The position numbers and the translations under genes are program-made. The notes under the pieces were generated by a model. It saw only the letters and a list, made by a program, of their open reading frames with translations, ran no database searches and was not told the origin of the DNA. This document shows positions 40,680 through 49,333 of a stretch of 64,000 nt of DNA, piece after piece. This DNA is from an uncultured Prevotellaceae bacterium (lineage in GTDB: Bacteria > Bacteroidota > Bacteroidia > Bacteroidales > Bacteroidaceae): the NCBI GenBank assembly GCA_902767775.1, contig CACXIP010000008.1:1-64000 (forward strand), given 5' to 3'. Every line of letters starts with the position of its first letter. The stretch's first letter is position 1.

Positions 40680-40922
40680 ATGACAAGAACAGAAATTGAA
40701 GAGAAAGTACGGGAATTCCTGATAGAGGATCTCGAAATTGATGAGGAAAAAATCACTGTCGATGCCAAACTGAAAGACGACCTTGGAATAGACAGTCTTG
40801 ATTTTGTTGACATCGTTGTTATCGTTGAAAAGAAATTCGGATTTAAAATCAAACCCGAAGAAATGGCCAATGTGCTCACATTCAGCCAATTCTGCGACTA
40901 TATTGAGAGCAAGGTAGGGTAA
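40680..40922 (+). CDS. Acyl carrier protein (ACP1)
   Basis: An 80-residue acidic four-helix carrier. The phosphopantetheine serine is Ser39 in LGIDSLDFVDIV. The start is the ATG at 40680 (MTRTEIEEKVREFL), 18 nt after the methyltransferase stop. It carries the growing chain or starter as a thioester; one of three ACPs in the locus. Confidence 0.93.
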   Translation: MTRTEIEEKVREFLIEDLEIDEEKITVDAKLKDDLGIDSLDFVDIVVIVEKKFGFKIKPEEMANVLTFSQFCDYIESKVG

Positions 40923-40930
40923 TCGCGGTT

Positions 40931-41839
40931 ATGCTTTCTCACGAGGATTGGAAGGGAAACACAGGAGGCACCACATGGATGCAGAGAACGCTGATAGGTT
41001 TTGTAGGATTTGTCGGCATTCGTCCTATTTATGTCATTATGGGACTATTTGTGGCGCCTTTCTATATGCTTTTCAATCATAAAGGCTATACCTCGATTTA
41101 TCATTATTTTCGCAAGCGACAGGGATTCGGGTGGTGGAAATCATTCCGTTACTCCTATCTCAACCACTATCGGTTTGGACAAATCATCATCGACCGGTTT
41201 GCAGCTTACGCCGGCTGCAAGTTTCAGTTCGAATTGGAAGGAAACGACATCTTCCTTGACCTGATGAGTGGAGATGAGGGAGTCATCATTCTCAGCAGCC
41301 ATGTGGGTAACTATGAGCTGGCAGGATACTCTTTTGCTGCGACTGAAAAGCGGTACAATGCCCTCGTCTTTTCCGGTGAGACAAAGACCGTGATGGAGAA
41401 CCGCAACCGCATGCTCTCCAAAAACAACATCAAGATGATACCTGTCAGTGAGGACATGTCACATGTCTTCCTCATGAATGCAGCGTTGGCAGACGGAGAG
41501 GTGGTCAGCATACCGGGAGACCGTATCTTTGGTTCCCGCAAAAGTGTGGTGTGTGATTTCATGGGAGGACAGGCATCCTTTCCTTTAGGTCCATTTTCCC
41601 TTGCTGTTCAAAGAGAGGCACCAACAATCGCTATCTTCGTGATGAAGGAGTCGGCATACAAATACCAGGTCTTTATCAGGAGAATAGCGACAGACGATAC
41701 AGTCAAATTGGACAAGAAAACAAAAACAGGAAGGATGGTGCAGTCCTTTGCCAAAGAACTGGAAGACATTCTGCGGCGATATCCCGAGCAATGGTTTAAC
41801 TATTATGAATTTTGGCATGACAGGCCCAACCAATCTTAA
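40931..41839 (+). CDS. LpxL/HtrB-type lysophospholipid acyltransferase
   Basis: A 302-residue membrane-associated acyltransferase. It has an N-terminal hydrophobic segment (about 15-45), the HX4E motif His124-Glu129 (SSHVGNYELAG), and the second block IPGDRIFGSRKSV. Family members move acyl groups from ACP to lipid acceptors; here it may move the polyene acyl chain to a lipid (inference). Its last 23 nt overlap the downstream hotdog gene. It is the first of four LPLAT-type domains in the locus. Confidence 0.87.
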   Translation: MLSHEDWKGNTGGTTWMQRTLIGFVGFVGIRPIYVIMGLFVAPFYMLFNHKGYTSIYHYFRKRQGFGWWKSFRYSYLNHYRFGQIIIDRFAAYAGCKFQFELEGNDIFLDLMSGDEGVIILSSHVGNYELAGYSFAATEKRYNALVFSGETKTVMENRNRMLSKNNIKMIPVSEDMSHVFLMNAALADGEVVSIPGDRIFGSRKSVVCDFMGGQASFPLGPFSLAVQREAPTIAIFVMKESAYKYQVFIRRIATDDTVKLDKKTKTGRMVQSFAKELEDILRRYPEQWFNYYEFWHDRPNQS

Positions 41840-42275
41840 TGAGATAGACGTCTTGACGCTGTTGCCACAACGCCGGCCGTTTGTGATGATTGACCACCTG
41901 ACACATTGTGACCAGGTGCTGACAACCACCACTTTGGAGGTGCGTGAAGACAATCTCTTCGTGGAAGGCGACCATCTCAATCCGTGTGCGTTGGTGGAAA
42001 ACATCGCCCAGACATGCGCAGCAAGGATGGGGTATATCAACAAATATGTGTATCAGGGAGAAGTGAAACTGGGCTTTATTGGCGGCATCAAAAACTTTTG
42101 CTTGCAAAGACCTGCTGTTCTGGGTGAAACACTCACCACGACAATAGAGGTGATAGAAGAGGTCATGCAGATGATACTTGTGAATGCCTATGTCAGGGTT
42201 GGTGATGAAACCATTGCTACTGCGGAGATGAAAATAGCCCAAACCGATATAGAAGTGGGAAAAAGTGATGAATGA
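41817..42275 (+). CDS. FabZ-like hotdog dehydratase subunit (Glu-retaining)
   Basis: A hotdog-fold protein of about 152 residues. LLPQRRPFVMIDHL matches the FabZ N-terminal motif, and the helix ALVENIAQTCAA keeps the catalytic-position Glu61 of FabZ (LILEAMAQ). The loop that normally carries the catalytic His (GHFPGxPxxPG) is shortened to EGDHLNPC: H53 lies only 8 residues before the Glu, not 14. It may therefore work only with a partner subunit, the most obvious being the protein at 45211-45573. The start is chosen from MTGPTNLNEIDVL; upstream in-frame Mets at 41748 and 41805 are alternatives. Confidence 0.82.
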   Translation: MTGPTNLNEIDVLTLLPQRRPFVMIDHLTHCDQVLTTTTLEVREDNLFVEGDHLNPCALVENIAQTCAARMGYINKYVYQGEVKLGFIGGIKNFCLQRPAVLGETLTTTIEVIEEVMQMILVNAYVRVGDETIATAEMKIAQTDIEVGKSDE

Positions 42276-42696
42276 GGAAATCATACTGAAAGCCAGTAAG
42301 GAGTTTGACATCCGTTTTAGTGAGGTAGACTCCATGAATGTGGTATGGCATGGTTCATACCCGCTGTATTTCGAAGATGCGCGAGAGGAATTCGGAAGGA
42401 AATACAAGTTGGAATATCTTAGGATAGCGGAGTTTGGCTATTATGCGCCATTGGTGGATATGCAAATCCACTACAAGAAACCCCTTGCCTATCAGATGAA
42501 ACCGCGCATAGACATCATCTACCGTCCAACAGAAGCTGCCAAGATAGTGTTTGATTATGAAATCTACAACACGGAGACGGATGAACTGATGGCAACAGGC
42601 AGAACCGTACAGGTATTCATGGACAAGAACTATCAATTGGTTTGGATTACACCCGATTTCTATCAGGAATGGAAACGGATGTGGAATTTGATTTGA
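42268..42696 (+). CDS. 4HBT-type acyl thioesterase
   Basis: A 142-residue hotdog thioesterase of the YbgC/4-hydroxybenzoyl-CoA thioesterase type: FSEVDSMNVVWHGSYPLYFEDAREEF is the signature region with the conserved Asp. It overlaps the preceding dehydratase gene. In a polyene locus it could release stalled or finished chains from ACP or hydrolyse wrong starters (inference). The ATG at 42268 is preferred over the adjacent GTG. Confidence 0.87.
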   Translation: MNEEIILKASKEFDIRFSEVDSMNVVWHGSYPLYFEDAREEFGRKYKLEYLRIAEFGYYAPLVDMQIHYKKPLAYQMKPRIDIIYRPTEAAKIVFDYEIYNTETDELMATGRTVQVFMDKNYQLVWITPDFYQEWKRMWNLI

Positions 42697-42744
42697 AAAA
42701 GAAAACTAATATACGAAACAACTAAAAAACCAACAACAGAAAAG

Positions 42745-43002
42745 ATGAAAGAATTGACTAATGAATTGAAGGAACATATCATCGATGTCCTCAATCTTGA
42801 GGAGATGACTCCTGAGGATATAGACAACGACGCACCCTTGTTCGGAGAAGGGCTGGGGCTGGATTCAATTGATGCATTGGAACTGATAGTGATGCTTGAG
42901 AAGGTATATGGCATCAAAATCAAAGACCCTTCCGCAGGAAAGGAGATTTTCAAATCAGTCAGTACAATGGCTGAGTTTGTGGAGAAAAACAGAGTTAAAT
43001 AA
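42745..43002 (+). CDS. Acyl carrier protein (ACP2)
   Basis: An 85-residue ACP with Ser41 in GLGLDSIDALELIVMLEKVYG. It lies between the thioesterase and KS2, 16 nt before KS2, so it probably serves the KS2/CLF pair. Confidence 0.93.
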   Translation: MKELTNELKEHIIDVLNLEEMTPEDIDNDAPLFGEGLGLDSIDALELIVMLEKVYGIKIKDPSAGKEIFKSVSTMAEFVEKNRVK

Positions 43003-43017
43003 TCATATTCATACCCC

Positions 43018-44220
43018 ATGACAGGGCAAATAGTAATAACGGGTGCAGGCATCGTCTCAGCCATTGGCAATAATATGGCTGAGACAGTCCGCTCGTTATG
43101 CTCGGAGAAGACCGGAGTCGGCATCCTGCGACACCTCAATACCACACATAAGGAATTTCCTGTGGGGGAGGTGAAGATGAGTGACTATGACATGAAACGT
43201 CTTCTACATATCTCTGATGAGCCGACCACAAGGACAGCCTTGATGGGCATGCTCTCCATCAAAGAGGCTCTTGAGGCAGCATCTCTCTCAGAAAGAGAAG
43301 GCCTCAGCATCGCATTGGTGTCAGGGACAACTGTCGGTGGTATGGATAAGAGTGAGCAATATTATCTGGACTATTTGGGAAATGATTCCCGAAATGAGTA
43401 TATCAAGGCCCATGACTGTGGAGCAACAACAGAAATGATGGCCGATTATTTCGGGGGCTTCTCGTTGGTGACAAGCATTTCCACAGCTTGCTCTTCTGCA
43501 GCCAATGCCATCATCATGGGAGCCAATCTCATCAGAGGTGGAATCGTGGACATGGCTGTGGTAGGAGGAGCAGAGTGTCTGACGAAATTCCATCTCAATG
43601 GTTTCAATTCCCTCATGATTCTTGACCATGAGCAATGCAAGCCTTTTGATGCCTGCCGGGCAGGACTGAATCTGGGTGAAGGTGCTTCCTTCATCGTGAT
43701 GGAGACCGCAGAGTCGGCACAAAAGAGAGGGGCGCATGTGATGGCGGTGTTGAGCGGTTATGGGAATGCCAGTGATGCCTATCATCAGACGGCATCCAGC
43801 GACCAGGGCGATGGCGCCTATCTGTCGATGCAAAAAGCATTGAATATGGCTGGACTGCAACCAGAGGACATTGATTATATCAATGCACATGGAACTGGGA
43901 CCCCCAACAACGACATGAGTGAGAGCCAAGCCCTCTTGCGTGTCTTCGGCGAGCACATGCCCCTGGTATCCTCGACCAAGGGGATGACAGGTCATACTAC
44001 CAGTGCCTCAGGGGCGGTGGAGACTACCATTTGCCTGATGGCTTTGCAGCATGGCATTGTTCCTGTCAACTATGGATGGAAAACACCGATGGAAAACGGA
44101 ATCATCCCATCGATGTCTGTCAAAGCAGAGAACCCCCTACGGCATATCATGTGCAACTCTTTTGGTTTTGGAGGAAACGACTCCAGTCTGATTATTTCAA
44201 GATACGACCATGAGCAATAA
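43018..44220 (+). CDS. Beta-ketoacyl-ACP synthase (KS2), catalytic partner of the CLF
   Basis: A 400-residue FabF-like condensing enzyme with an intact triad: Cys158 (STACSSAANAI), His291 (NAHGTGTPNND) and His326 (KGMTGHTTSASGAVE). Its stop overlaps the start of the CLF-like gene by 11 nt, the usual arrangement for KS-CLF heterodimers of type II polyketide systems, including the KS:CLF pair of APE synthesis. It is the best candidate for the iterative chain-elongating KS. Confidence 0.93.
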   Translation: MTGQIVITGAGIVSAIGNNMAETVRSLCSEKTGVGILRHLNTTHKEFPVGEVKMSDYDMKRLLHISDEPTTRTALMGMLSIKEALEAASLSEREGLSIALVSGTTVGGMDKSEQYYLDYLGNDSRNEYIKAHDCGATTEMMADYFGGFSLVTSISTACSSAANAIIMGANLIRGGIVDMAVVGGAECLTKFHLNGFNSLMILDHEQCKPFDACRAGLNLGEGASFIVMETAESAQKRGAHVMAVLSGYGNASDAYHQTASSDQGDGAYLSMQKALNMAGLQPEDIDYINAHGTGTPNNDMSESQALLRVFGEHMPLVSSTKGMTGHTTSASGAVETTICLMALQHGIVPVNYGWKTPMENGIIPSMSVKAENPLRHIMCNSFGFGGNDSSLIISRYDHEQ

Positions 44221-45214
44221 GGTATTCATCAAAACAGCAACACAAATCTCCATCCAGCAGCCGCTCAGCGAAAAGTGGATGGAGTGTCCTGCCATATATG
44301 ATGAACCATATACCAGAAGCATCGAGCCGAATTTTCGTGACTGGATGGGGTTGATGGAATCGAGACGAATGGGGAAAATCCTGAAAAGGGCATTGGTGAC
44401 AGCAACAAAGGCTATGGATGATGCTGCCGTTCCCCAACCAGATGCTATCATCACGGGAACAGGACTGGGCTGTATCGAAAACACGGAAGTGTTGTTGGAA
44501 CAACTTTTCAATGAGGGAGAGGAAATGCTCAAGCCCACTTGTTTCATGCAGTCCACACACAATACCATCAGTTCGCTGATTTCCATCAACAGGAAATGCC
44601 ACGGCTACAATTCTACTTACAGCCACAAAAGTGTCTCCTTTGAAAGTGCCCTGATGGATGCTTTCTTACAGATAAGATTGGGGGATATCCAGACCGCACT
44701 TGTCACTGGTAATGATGAGATGACACCATCTTATTTCAAAATACTGCAACGAACAGGTTTTTTAGGTCAAACAGGTCAGGTGACTGCCGGAGAGGCCTCT
44801 GCGGCGATGGTGCTGACCACAACCCCTAAGGATGCATTGTGTATGCTGAAAGATGTGAGGTTATCTTATAAAATGCCACAGCTAGACGGTCTGCCAAAAG
44901 ATGTGGACGCAATCATGGTAGGTACCAATGGCTGTGAGAACAACGACCGTGTGTATAAGCAACTGGCAGAATTGTGCCCAAAAGTTCCCTTGCTTCACTA
45001 CAAACACATTTTTGGAGAAAGCTATACGGCATCTGCATTAGGAATATACGCATCCGCCCACATCTTGAAACGAGGTGAGGCACCCGCTTTCATGAGATGT
45101 GAGAAATGCGCCCAACCACTTCCCGTTTCACGATTGCTTTTTGTCAATCATAGCGACGGAAAGTGTTTTTCATACGTGTTGATGAGTTCAATAAATAACG
45201 AGCAGGCGATATGA
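44210..45214 (+). CDS. Chain-length-factor-like ketosynthase (no active-site Cys)
   Basis: A 334-residue protein of the Ketoacyl-synt_2 type. In the stretch NSTYSHKSVSFESALMDA, the position of the KS cysteine is taken by Ser141, and the C-terminal His motifs are not evident, so it should not condense by itself. It overlaps both KS2 (upstream) and the second hotdog subunit (downstream, ATGA). It probably forms a heterodimer with KS2 and shapes the chain-length pocket. The HNTISSLISINRKCHGYNSTY segment recurs in the C-terminal half domain of KS3. Confidence 0.87.
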   Translation: MSNKVFIKTATQISIQQPLSEKWMECPAIYDEPYTRSIEPNFRDWMGLMESRRMGKILKRALVTATKAMDDAAVPQPDAIITGTGLGCIENTEVLLEQLFNEGEEMLKPTCFMQSTHNTISSLISINRKCHGYNSTYSHKSVSFESALMDAFLQIRLGDIQTALVTGNDEMTPSYFKILQRTGFLGQTGQVTAGEASAAMVLTTTPKDALCMLKDVRLSYKMPQLDGLPKDVDAIMVGTNGCENNDRVYKQLAELCPKVPLLHYKHIFGESYTASALGIYASAHILKRGEAPAFMRCEKCAQPLPVSRLLFVNHSDGKCFSYVLMSSINNEQAI

Positions 45215-45573
45215 GGTTGTTAAACGATATGTTCTCTGTCAGCAAATGGAGTGATGACCGCATTCAAATCCAGATGAACGCAGGCCATCCCATTTATCAA
45301 GCTCATTTCCCAGGAAATCCCATCACACCGGGGGTATGTATAGTAAAGATAATCGGCGAACTTTTAGGTCAGATGTTCAAATGTGATGTTTCGTTGACCA
45401 AGATAGTCAATCTGAAATTCATTGCTCCCATCTCGCCTGTGTCTTATCCTGCAATCGACATCGTGTGGACTGCAGCAGAGAAAAATGCCGAGGAGGTGAA
45501 AGCCAAAGGTGCCATCATGTCGAATGACAAGATGTTGACCAAGTTTTCACTCGTATTCAACGAAGTCAAGTAA
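45211..45573 (+). CDS. FabZ-like hotdog dehydratase subunit (His-retaining)
   Basis: A 120-residue hotdog protein with the FabZ motif AHFPGNPITPGV. His32 matches the catalytic FabZ histidine, but the partner Glu, expected 14 residues later (LILE in FabZ), is Lys46 (CIVKIIGELLG). The losses are complementary to those of the 41817 protein. A heterodimer would have one composite active site with His from here and Glu from there, as FabZ sites are built across the dimer. It is probably the 3-hydroxyacyl-ACP dehydratase that makes each double bond. Confidence 0.85.
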   Translation: MRLLNDMFSVSKWSDDRIQIQMNAGHPIYQAHFPGNPITPGVCIVKIIGELLGQMFKCDVSLTKIVNLKFIAPISPVSYPAIDIVWTAAEKNAEEVKAKGAIMSNDKMLTKFSLVFNEVK

Positions 45574-45584
45574 AAGCAAATCGC

Positions 45585-46883
45585 ATGATGGATAAAGTGA
45601 AGATGAAACTGATCTATCCGAAGTGGAAGAAACTTCCAGGACAGACAACATTTAATTTGCCGCCCCATGGACCCGTGGCATTTGCGGGTACATTGCCGGA
45701 ATATGTGGATGTATCGTTTACAGACGAGAACGTGGAACCCATTGATTTCAACGAGGAATGCGATATTGTCGCATTGTCCATGATGCTTTCCACACAGGTG
45801 AAGCGCGGTTGGGAAATAGCAGAGGAATATCATAAGCGCGGCAAATTGGTCATGGCTGGAGGAATCTCCTCCATGCTTCATGCAGAGGAAATGGTCGACC
45901 ATGTGGACTGCCTTTTTCTCGGAGAGAGCGAAGGCCGCATGGAGGGAGTGATGCAGGATTTCCTTCGGGGGGAGTTGAAAAAGGTTTACAACTTCATGGC
46001 GCAGCTGCCACCGATAGAGACGGTGGGAAAATGTCGACGCGACCTTTACAAACGTGAGCTTTACAACCATAAGGGTGTGCAGATGGTGGATTTGTTTCAT
46101 GCCTCGCGTGGCTGCAGATACAGTTGTTACCCATGTGCCGTCAGTTATCTTGGTGGAAGGAAATTCCGTCCAAGACCGATTGACAAGGTGGTGGAAGACA
46201 TGGCATCAATCAACAACAACAGGTTGTTTATTGTTGACAACTCCTTGGCCCAGGACAAGGAGTGGGAGAAAGAGTTGTTTCGTGCGATAGCTCCATTGAA
46301 GAAGAAATGGATAAGCCATACGATAGAAGACGATGATGAGGTGCTGTCTTTGGCCTATGATGCGGGTGCATGGTATGTCTACCAGGCCATATACGACACG
46401 AGTGATTACATCAGGGAGCGTGTCAGGCGTTATCATGACCATGGAATCGGTGTTGAGGGAACCATCTTGCTGGGACTCGACAATCAGACAGTGGATGACT
46501 GCAAGCGCCTGATAGACTTTTTGGGAGAGATAGACTTGGATTTGGCAGAGTTTACCATCCTCACCCCATTCCCTCATACGAAGACCTATGATGATTTTCT
46601 GCGGCAGGGACGTATTTTTGATTTCGACTGGAATCATTACAATGCTGGGCAGGTGGTATTCCAGCCCAAGCAAATGACTCCCGAGGAACTGCAGGACATC
46701 TATGACTATGCCTGGCAATCTTTTTATAAGAACGAGACTCAGGAACAAAAGATGTTCAACCTCTTTTGTAAGGTTGCTCTCCGTGAGATGGAGGACGGCA
46801 CATATAAACCGAGAGACCGAAGGCTTGCCAACCGAAGTTTCGGCAGGGAGGTGAACCGTTCAAAGCGCAATGTCAATTTGTAA
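45585..46883 (+). CDS. B12-binding-type radical SAM enzyme
   Basis: A 432-residue protein. The N-terminal 140 residues have the Rossmann layout of cobalamin-binding radical SAM proteins (DIVALSMMLSTQVKRGWEIAEEYHKRGKLVMAGG, then CLFLGESEGRM), without the classic DxHxxG motif. The radical SAM cluster motif CxxxCxxC is Cys177, Cys181, Cys184 (GCRYSCYPCAVSYLGG). Later blocks include GVEGTILLGLDNQTVDDC and FTILTPFPHTKTYDDF. B12-type members often methylate unactivated carbons or rearrange rings; modification of the aryl head or polyene is inferred from context only. The first Met may be 45585, 45588 or 45603. Confidence 0.87.
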   Translation: MMDKVKMKLIYPKWKKLPGQTTFNLPPHGPVAFAGTLPEYVDVSFTDENVEPIDFNEECDIVALSMMLSTQVKRGWEIAEEYHKRGKLVMAGGISSMLHAEEMVDHVDCLFLGESEGRMEGVMQDFLRGELKKVYNFMAQLPPIETVGKCRRDLYKRELYNHKGVQMVDLFHASRGCRYSCYPCAVSYLGGRKFRPRPIDKVVEDMASINNNRLFIVDNSLAQDKEWEKELFRAIAPLKKKWISHTIEDDDEVLSLAYDAGAWYVYQAIYDTSDYIRERVRRYHDHGIGVEGTILLGLDNQTVDDCKRLIDFLGEIDLDLAEFTILTPFPHTKTYDDFLRQGRIFDFDWNHYNAGQVVFQPKQMTPEELQDIYDYAWQSFYKNETQEQKMFNLFCKVALREMEDGTYKPRDRRLANRSFGREVNRSKRNVNL

Positions 46884-46894
46884 GGAGAAGAAGG

Positions 46895-47254
46895 ATGAAG
46901 GTACCCAAGGAATACTATGATGAAGTCTTTCATTTTGAAGACAGATGGGGTTTGCCCTCGGCATGTGGCCTGAAAATAAGGCATCATGATGGCAAGGCCT
47001 ATGTCATTGTGACGGAATTGTATCAGGAGAATCCAGGCACCAGCATCACCTATGCGGGTGAAACACTTGTGGAGCAAATCTGCAGCGCAAAGCAGTTGGA
47101 CCCGTCACAAATAGTATATATTGAATGTGCTCCAGACACCAACTCCAAACTGTCGTTTTATGATGAGGAGTATTTCATGGTGGATTTCGGGGCCGATTTG
47201 CGACATCGGTATCATCAGTTGGACGCTGATGAAGTAAAAAAGATTTTGCAATAA
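46895..47254 (+). CDS. Small protein of unknown function in the polyene locus
   Basis: A 119-residue soluble protein with no signal peptide or membrane helix. It has an acidic, aromatic-rich sequence (KEYYDEVFHFEDRWGLPSACG; SFYDEEYFMVDFGADLRHRYHQLD) with a mixed alpha/beta pattern and one Cys. A good ribosome-binding site (GGAGAAGAAGG) precedes the ATG, and it sits 11 nt after the radical SAM gene, so it may be that enzyme's partner. I do not recognise a family. Confidence 0.7.
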   Translation: MKVPKEYYDEVFHFEDRWGLPSACGLKIRHHDGKAYVIVTELYQENPGTSITYAGETLVEQICSAKQLDPSQIVYIECAPDTNSKLSFYDEEYFMVDFGADLRHRYHQLDADEVKKILQ

Positions 47255-47266
47255 TAACGTGAGCCT

Positions 47267-48964
47267 ATGGTATATGTGTTGGCAGACAACATCATCTCCC
47301 CATTGGGAATGAGCTCAGAAGAGAATTATCATGCCGTCAAATCAGGGCAAACTGCCTTGAGGCAATATTCTGATGGGGTGATGATTCCAGAGACTTTCAC
47401 AGCCTCACTGATGAGCCATGACCAGAAAGAGGGGTTGCGGATGGATGGAACAACACCTTTTGAAGCCATGGTGACGGCATCGGTCAAAAGGGCTTTGGAG
47501 GAAACAGCTATCGACTTGGCTCATGAAAGCGTGGTTTTTGTGCTCAGCACCACCAAGGGCAATATCGAGTTGTTGTCGCAAGACAATGAGCATCAAGATG
47601 ATTTGTATCTGGGAACCTCTGCCCGCCATATAGCAGAATCCGTGGGCATTCAGTCCACACCTGTGGTGGTCTGCAACGCCTGCACTTCTGGAGGAGGAGC
47701 CATCCTGTTGGCCTCACGTCTTTTGGAATGTGGGCTTTATGATTATGCGGTTGTAAGCGGTGCCGAATGCCAGTCTCCTTTTATCATTTCAGGATTTCAG
47801 TCTCTCAAGGCGTTGTCGCCAGAAGCATGCAGGCCGTTTGACCTGGAGAGGATGGGACTGAATCCAGGTGAGGCTGCAGCAACGATGGTGCTTGGCAGGA
47901 AACCGCTCCATGGCGGTTGTTGGGCAATCAATGCGGGATGCGTCAGAAATGATGCCTACCATATCAGTGCGCCATCAAAGAATGGAGAAGGTGCTTTCTT
48001 GGCATTGAAATCCATAACTGAGAAGGAGGATTTGGAATCCCTTGCGTTCATCAATGCACATGGTACGGCAACGATGTTCAACGACCAGATGGAATCTGTG
48101 GCCATTGAGCGTGCCGGACTGGGACAGGTTCCTGTCTTCGGACTTAAAGGATATTATGGGCATACGATGGGTGCTGCAGGCATATTGGAGACCATCATCT
48201 CCATGAAGGCATTGGATGATGAGACCGTCTTGGGAACCAAGGGCTTTGACGAACTGGGTGTTTCCGGTAGGATAAGCCTGTCGCCGCACAACCAACATAC
48301 AGATAAGAAAGCCTTTGTCAAAATGCTCTCGGGTTTTGGTGGCGGAAATGTGGCCTTATGGGCAACCCAACATCAAGAGAGAGACGAACAAAAGCCATTG
48401 CCTTCCTTTACTGTTGCACATCATGTCACCATATCCCCCAAGGGAGTATGGATAGACGGAAGACAGTGGGGTGACGGTGGTGAGGGACCGTCGTTGTTGT
48501 CTGAAATCTATAAAAAAGAGATTGGCGACTATCCCAAATACCACAAGATGGATGTCCTGAGCCGTTTGGGGTTCGCTGCTTCCGAATTGTTGCTGAATGC
48601 GGAGGGAGAAAGGATGGCTGAGGCGAGGGAAGACCGTGCCGTTGTCTTTTTCAATCGCAGTTCATCCATTTGTGCAGACAAGGCTTATCTTGAGACCATT
48701 GCAGACAAGGAGAACTATTTTCCCAGTCCGTCGCTGTTTGTGTATACGCTGCCCAATATTGTCACTGGAGAGATAGCCATCCGCAACCACTATCATGGCG
48801 AGACATCGTTTTATGTGATGGACCAACGTGATGAAGACATGATGGGAAGAGTCGTTCAGGCATCTTTCTGCGACGGTATGACCAAGAGCATCTTGGGCGG
48901 ATGGTTGGATTATGAGGATGATGCGCATTTTATGGCCGACATCTTCTTGTATGTGGTTAATTAA
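47267..48964 (+). CDS. Ketosynthase (KS3) fused to a CLF-like half domain
   Basis: A 565-residue protein. Residues 1 to about 370 are a FabF-like KS with intact Cys139 (CNACTSGGG), His265 (NAHGTATMFND) and His299 (YYGHTMGAAGIL). The extra 190 residues contain FVYTLPNIVTGEIAIRNHYHG, which lines up with the CLF at 44210 (STHNTISSLISINRKCHG), so the tail looks like a partial Ketoacyl-synt_2 domain. Normal FabF proteins stop near residue 410. A role as the starter-extending or a second elongating synthase is inference. Confidence 0.88.
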   Translation: MVYVLADNIISPLGMSSEENYHAVKSGQTALRQYSDGVMIPETFTASLMSHDQKEGLRMDGTTPFEAMVTASVKRALEETAIDLAHESVVFVLSTTKGNIELLSQDNEHQDDLYLGTSARHIAESVGIQSTPVVVCNACTSGGGAILLASRLLECGLYDYAVVSGAECQSPFIISGFQSLKALSPEACRPFDLERMGLNPGEAAATMVLGRKPLHGGCWAINAGCVRNDAYHISAPSKNGEGAFLALKSITEKEDLESLAFINAHGTATMFNDQMESVAIERAGLGQVPVFGLKGYYGHTMGAAGILETIISMKALDDETVLGTKGFDELGVSGRISLSPHNQHTDKKAFVKMLSGFGGGNVALWATQHQERDEQKPLPSFTVAHHVTISPKGVWIDGRQWGDGGEGPSLLSEIYKKEIGDYPKYHKMDVLSRLGFAASELLLNAEGERMAEAREDRAVVFFNRSSSICADKAYLETIADKENYFPSPSLFVYTLPNIVTGEIAIRNHYHGETSFYVMDQRDEDMMGRVVQASFCDGMTKSILGGWLDYEDDAHFMADIFLYVVN

Positions 48965-48979
48965 AAGGAGAACTAAGTG

Positions 48980-49333
48980 ATGTGGAGATTGTTGTGTTTT
49001 TCTGTCGTACAGTGCATCCTTTTGGTGGGAGGTCAGGTGTTGCTGAAATTCTCCATGATGCGGATGCCGGCATTCAGTTGGTCGAAAACCTTTTGGCTGG
49101 GGCTTCTGACCAATTGGCAGTTTGCCCTTTGCGGTCTCCTCTTTGGTGCGGCATCATTGCTGTGGATGTATATTGTGAAAACGTTCCCTTTCAGCATGGC
49201 CTATCCAATGATCAGCCTAAGCTACGTTTTTGGAATGTTTGCCGCCATGTTTTTTTTCCATGAGGATATATCCCTCATCAGATGGATGGGCGTGGCATGT
49301 ATTATTGTTGGATGTGTTTTAATTGCAAAATAA
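48980..49333 (+). CDS. Small four-helix DMT/EamA-like membrane protein
   Basis: A 117-residue protein with four hydrophobic segments (about 4-24, 36-60, 68-86, 92-115). It resembles single-domain EamA/SMR proteins such as the ArnE/ArnF half-flippases: FGAASLLWMYIVKTFPFSMAYPMISLSYVFG is the helix-3 signature. The RBS AAAAGGAG is strong; the ATG at 48980 is preferred over GTG at 48977. Together with the GT2-LPLAT it may handle a lipid-linked sugar intermediate (inference). Its stop overlaps the LolA-like start (TAATG). Confidence 0.8.
   Translation: MWRLLCFSVVQCILLVGGQVLLKFSMMRMPAFSWSKTFWLGLLTNWQFALCGLLFGAASLLWMYIVKTFPFSMAYPMISLSYVFGMFAAMFFFHEDISLIRWMGVACIIVGCVLIAK

Noticed and set aside
45540-45600. 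Cobalamin riboswitch before the B12-type radical SAM gene
   Set aside because: Only an 11-nt gap separates it from the preceding gene, with no room for a riboswitch.
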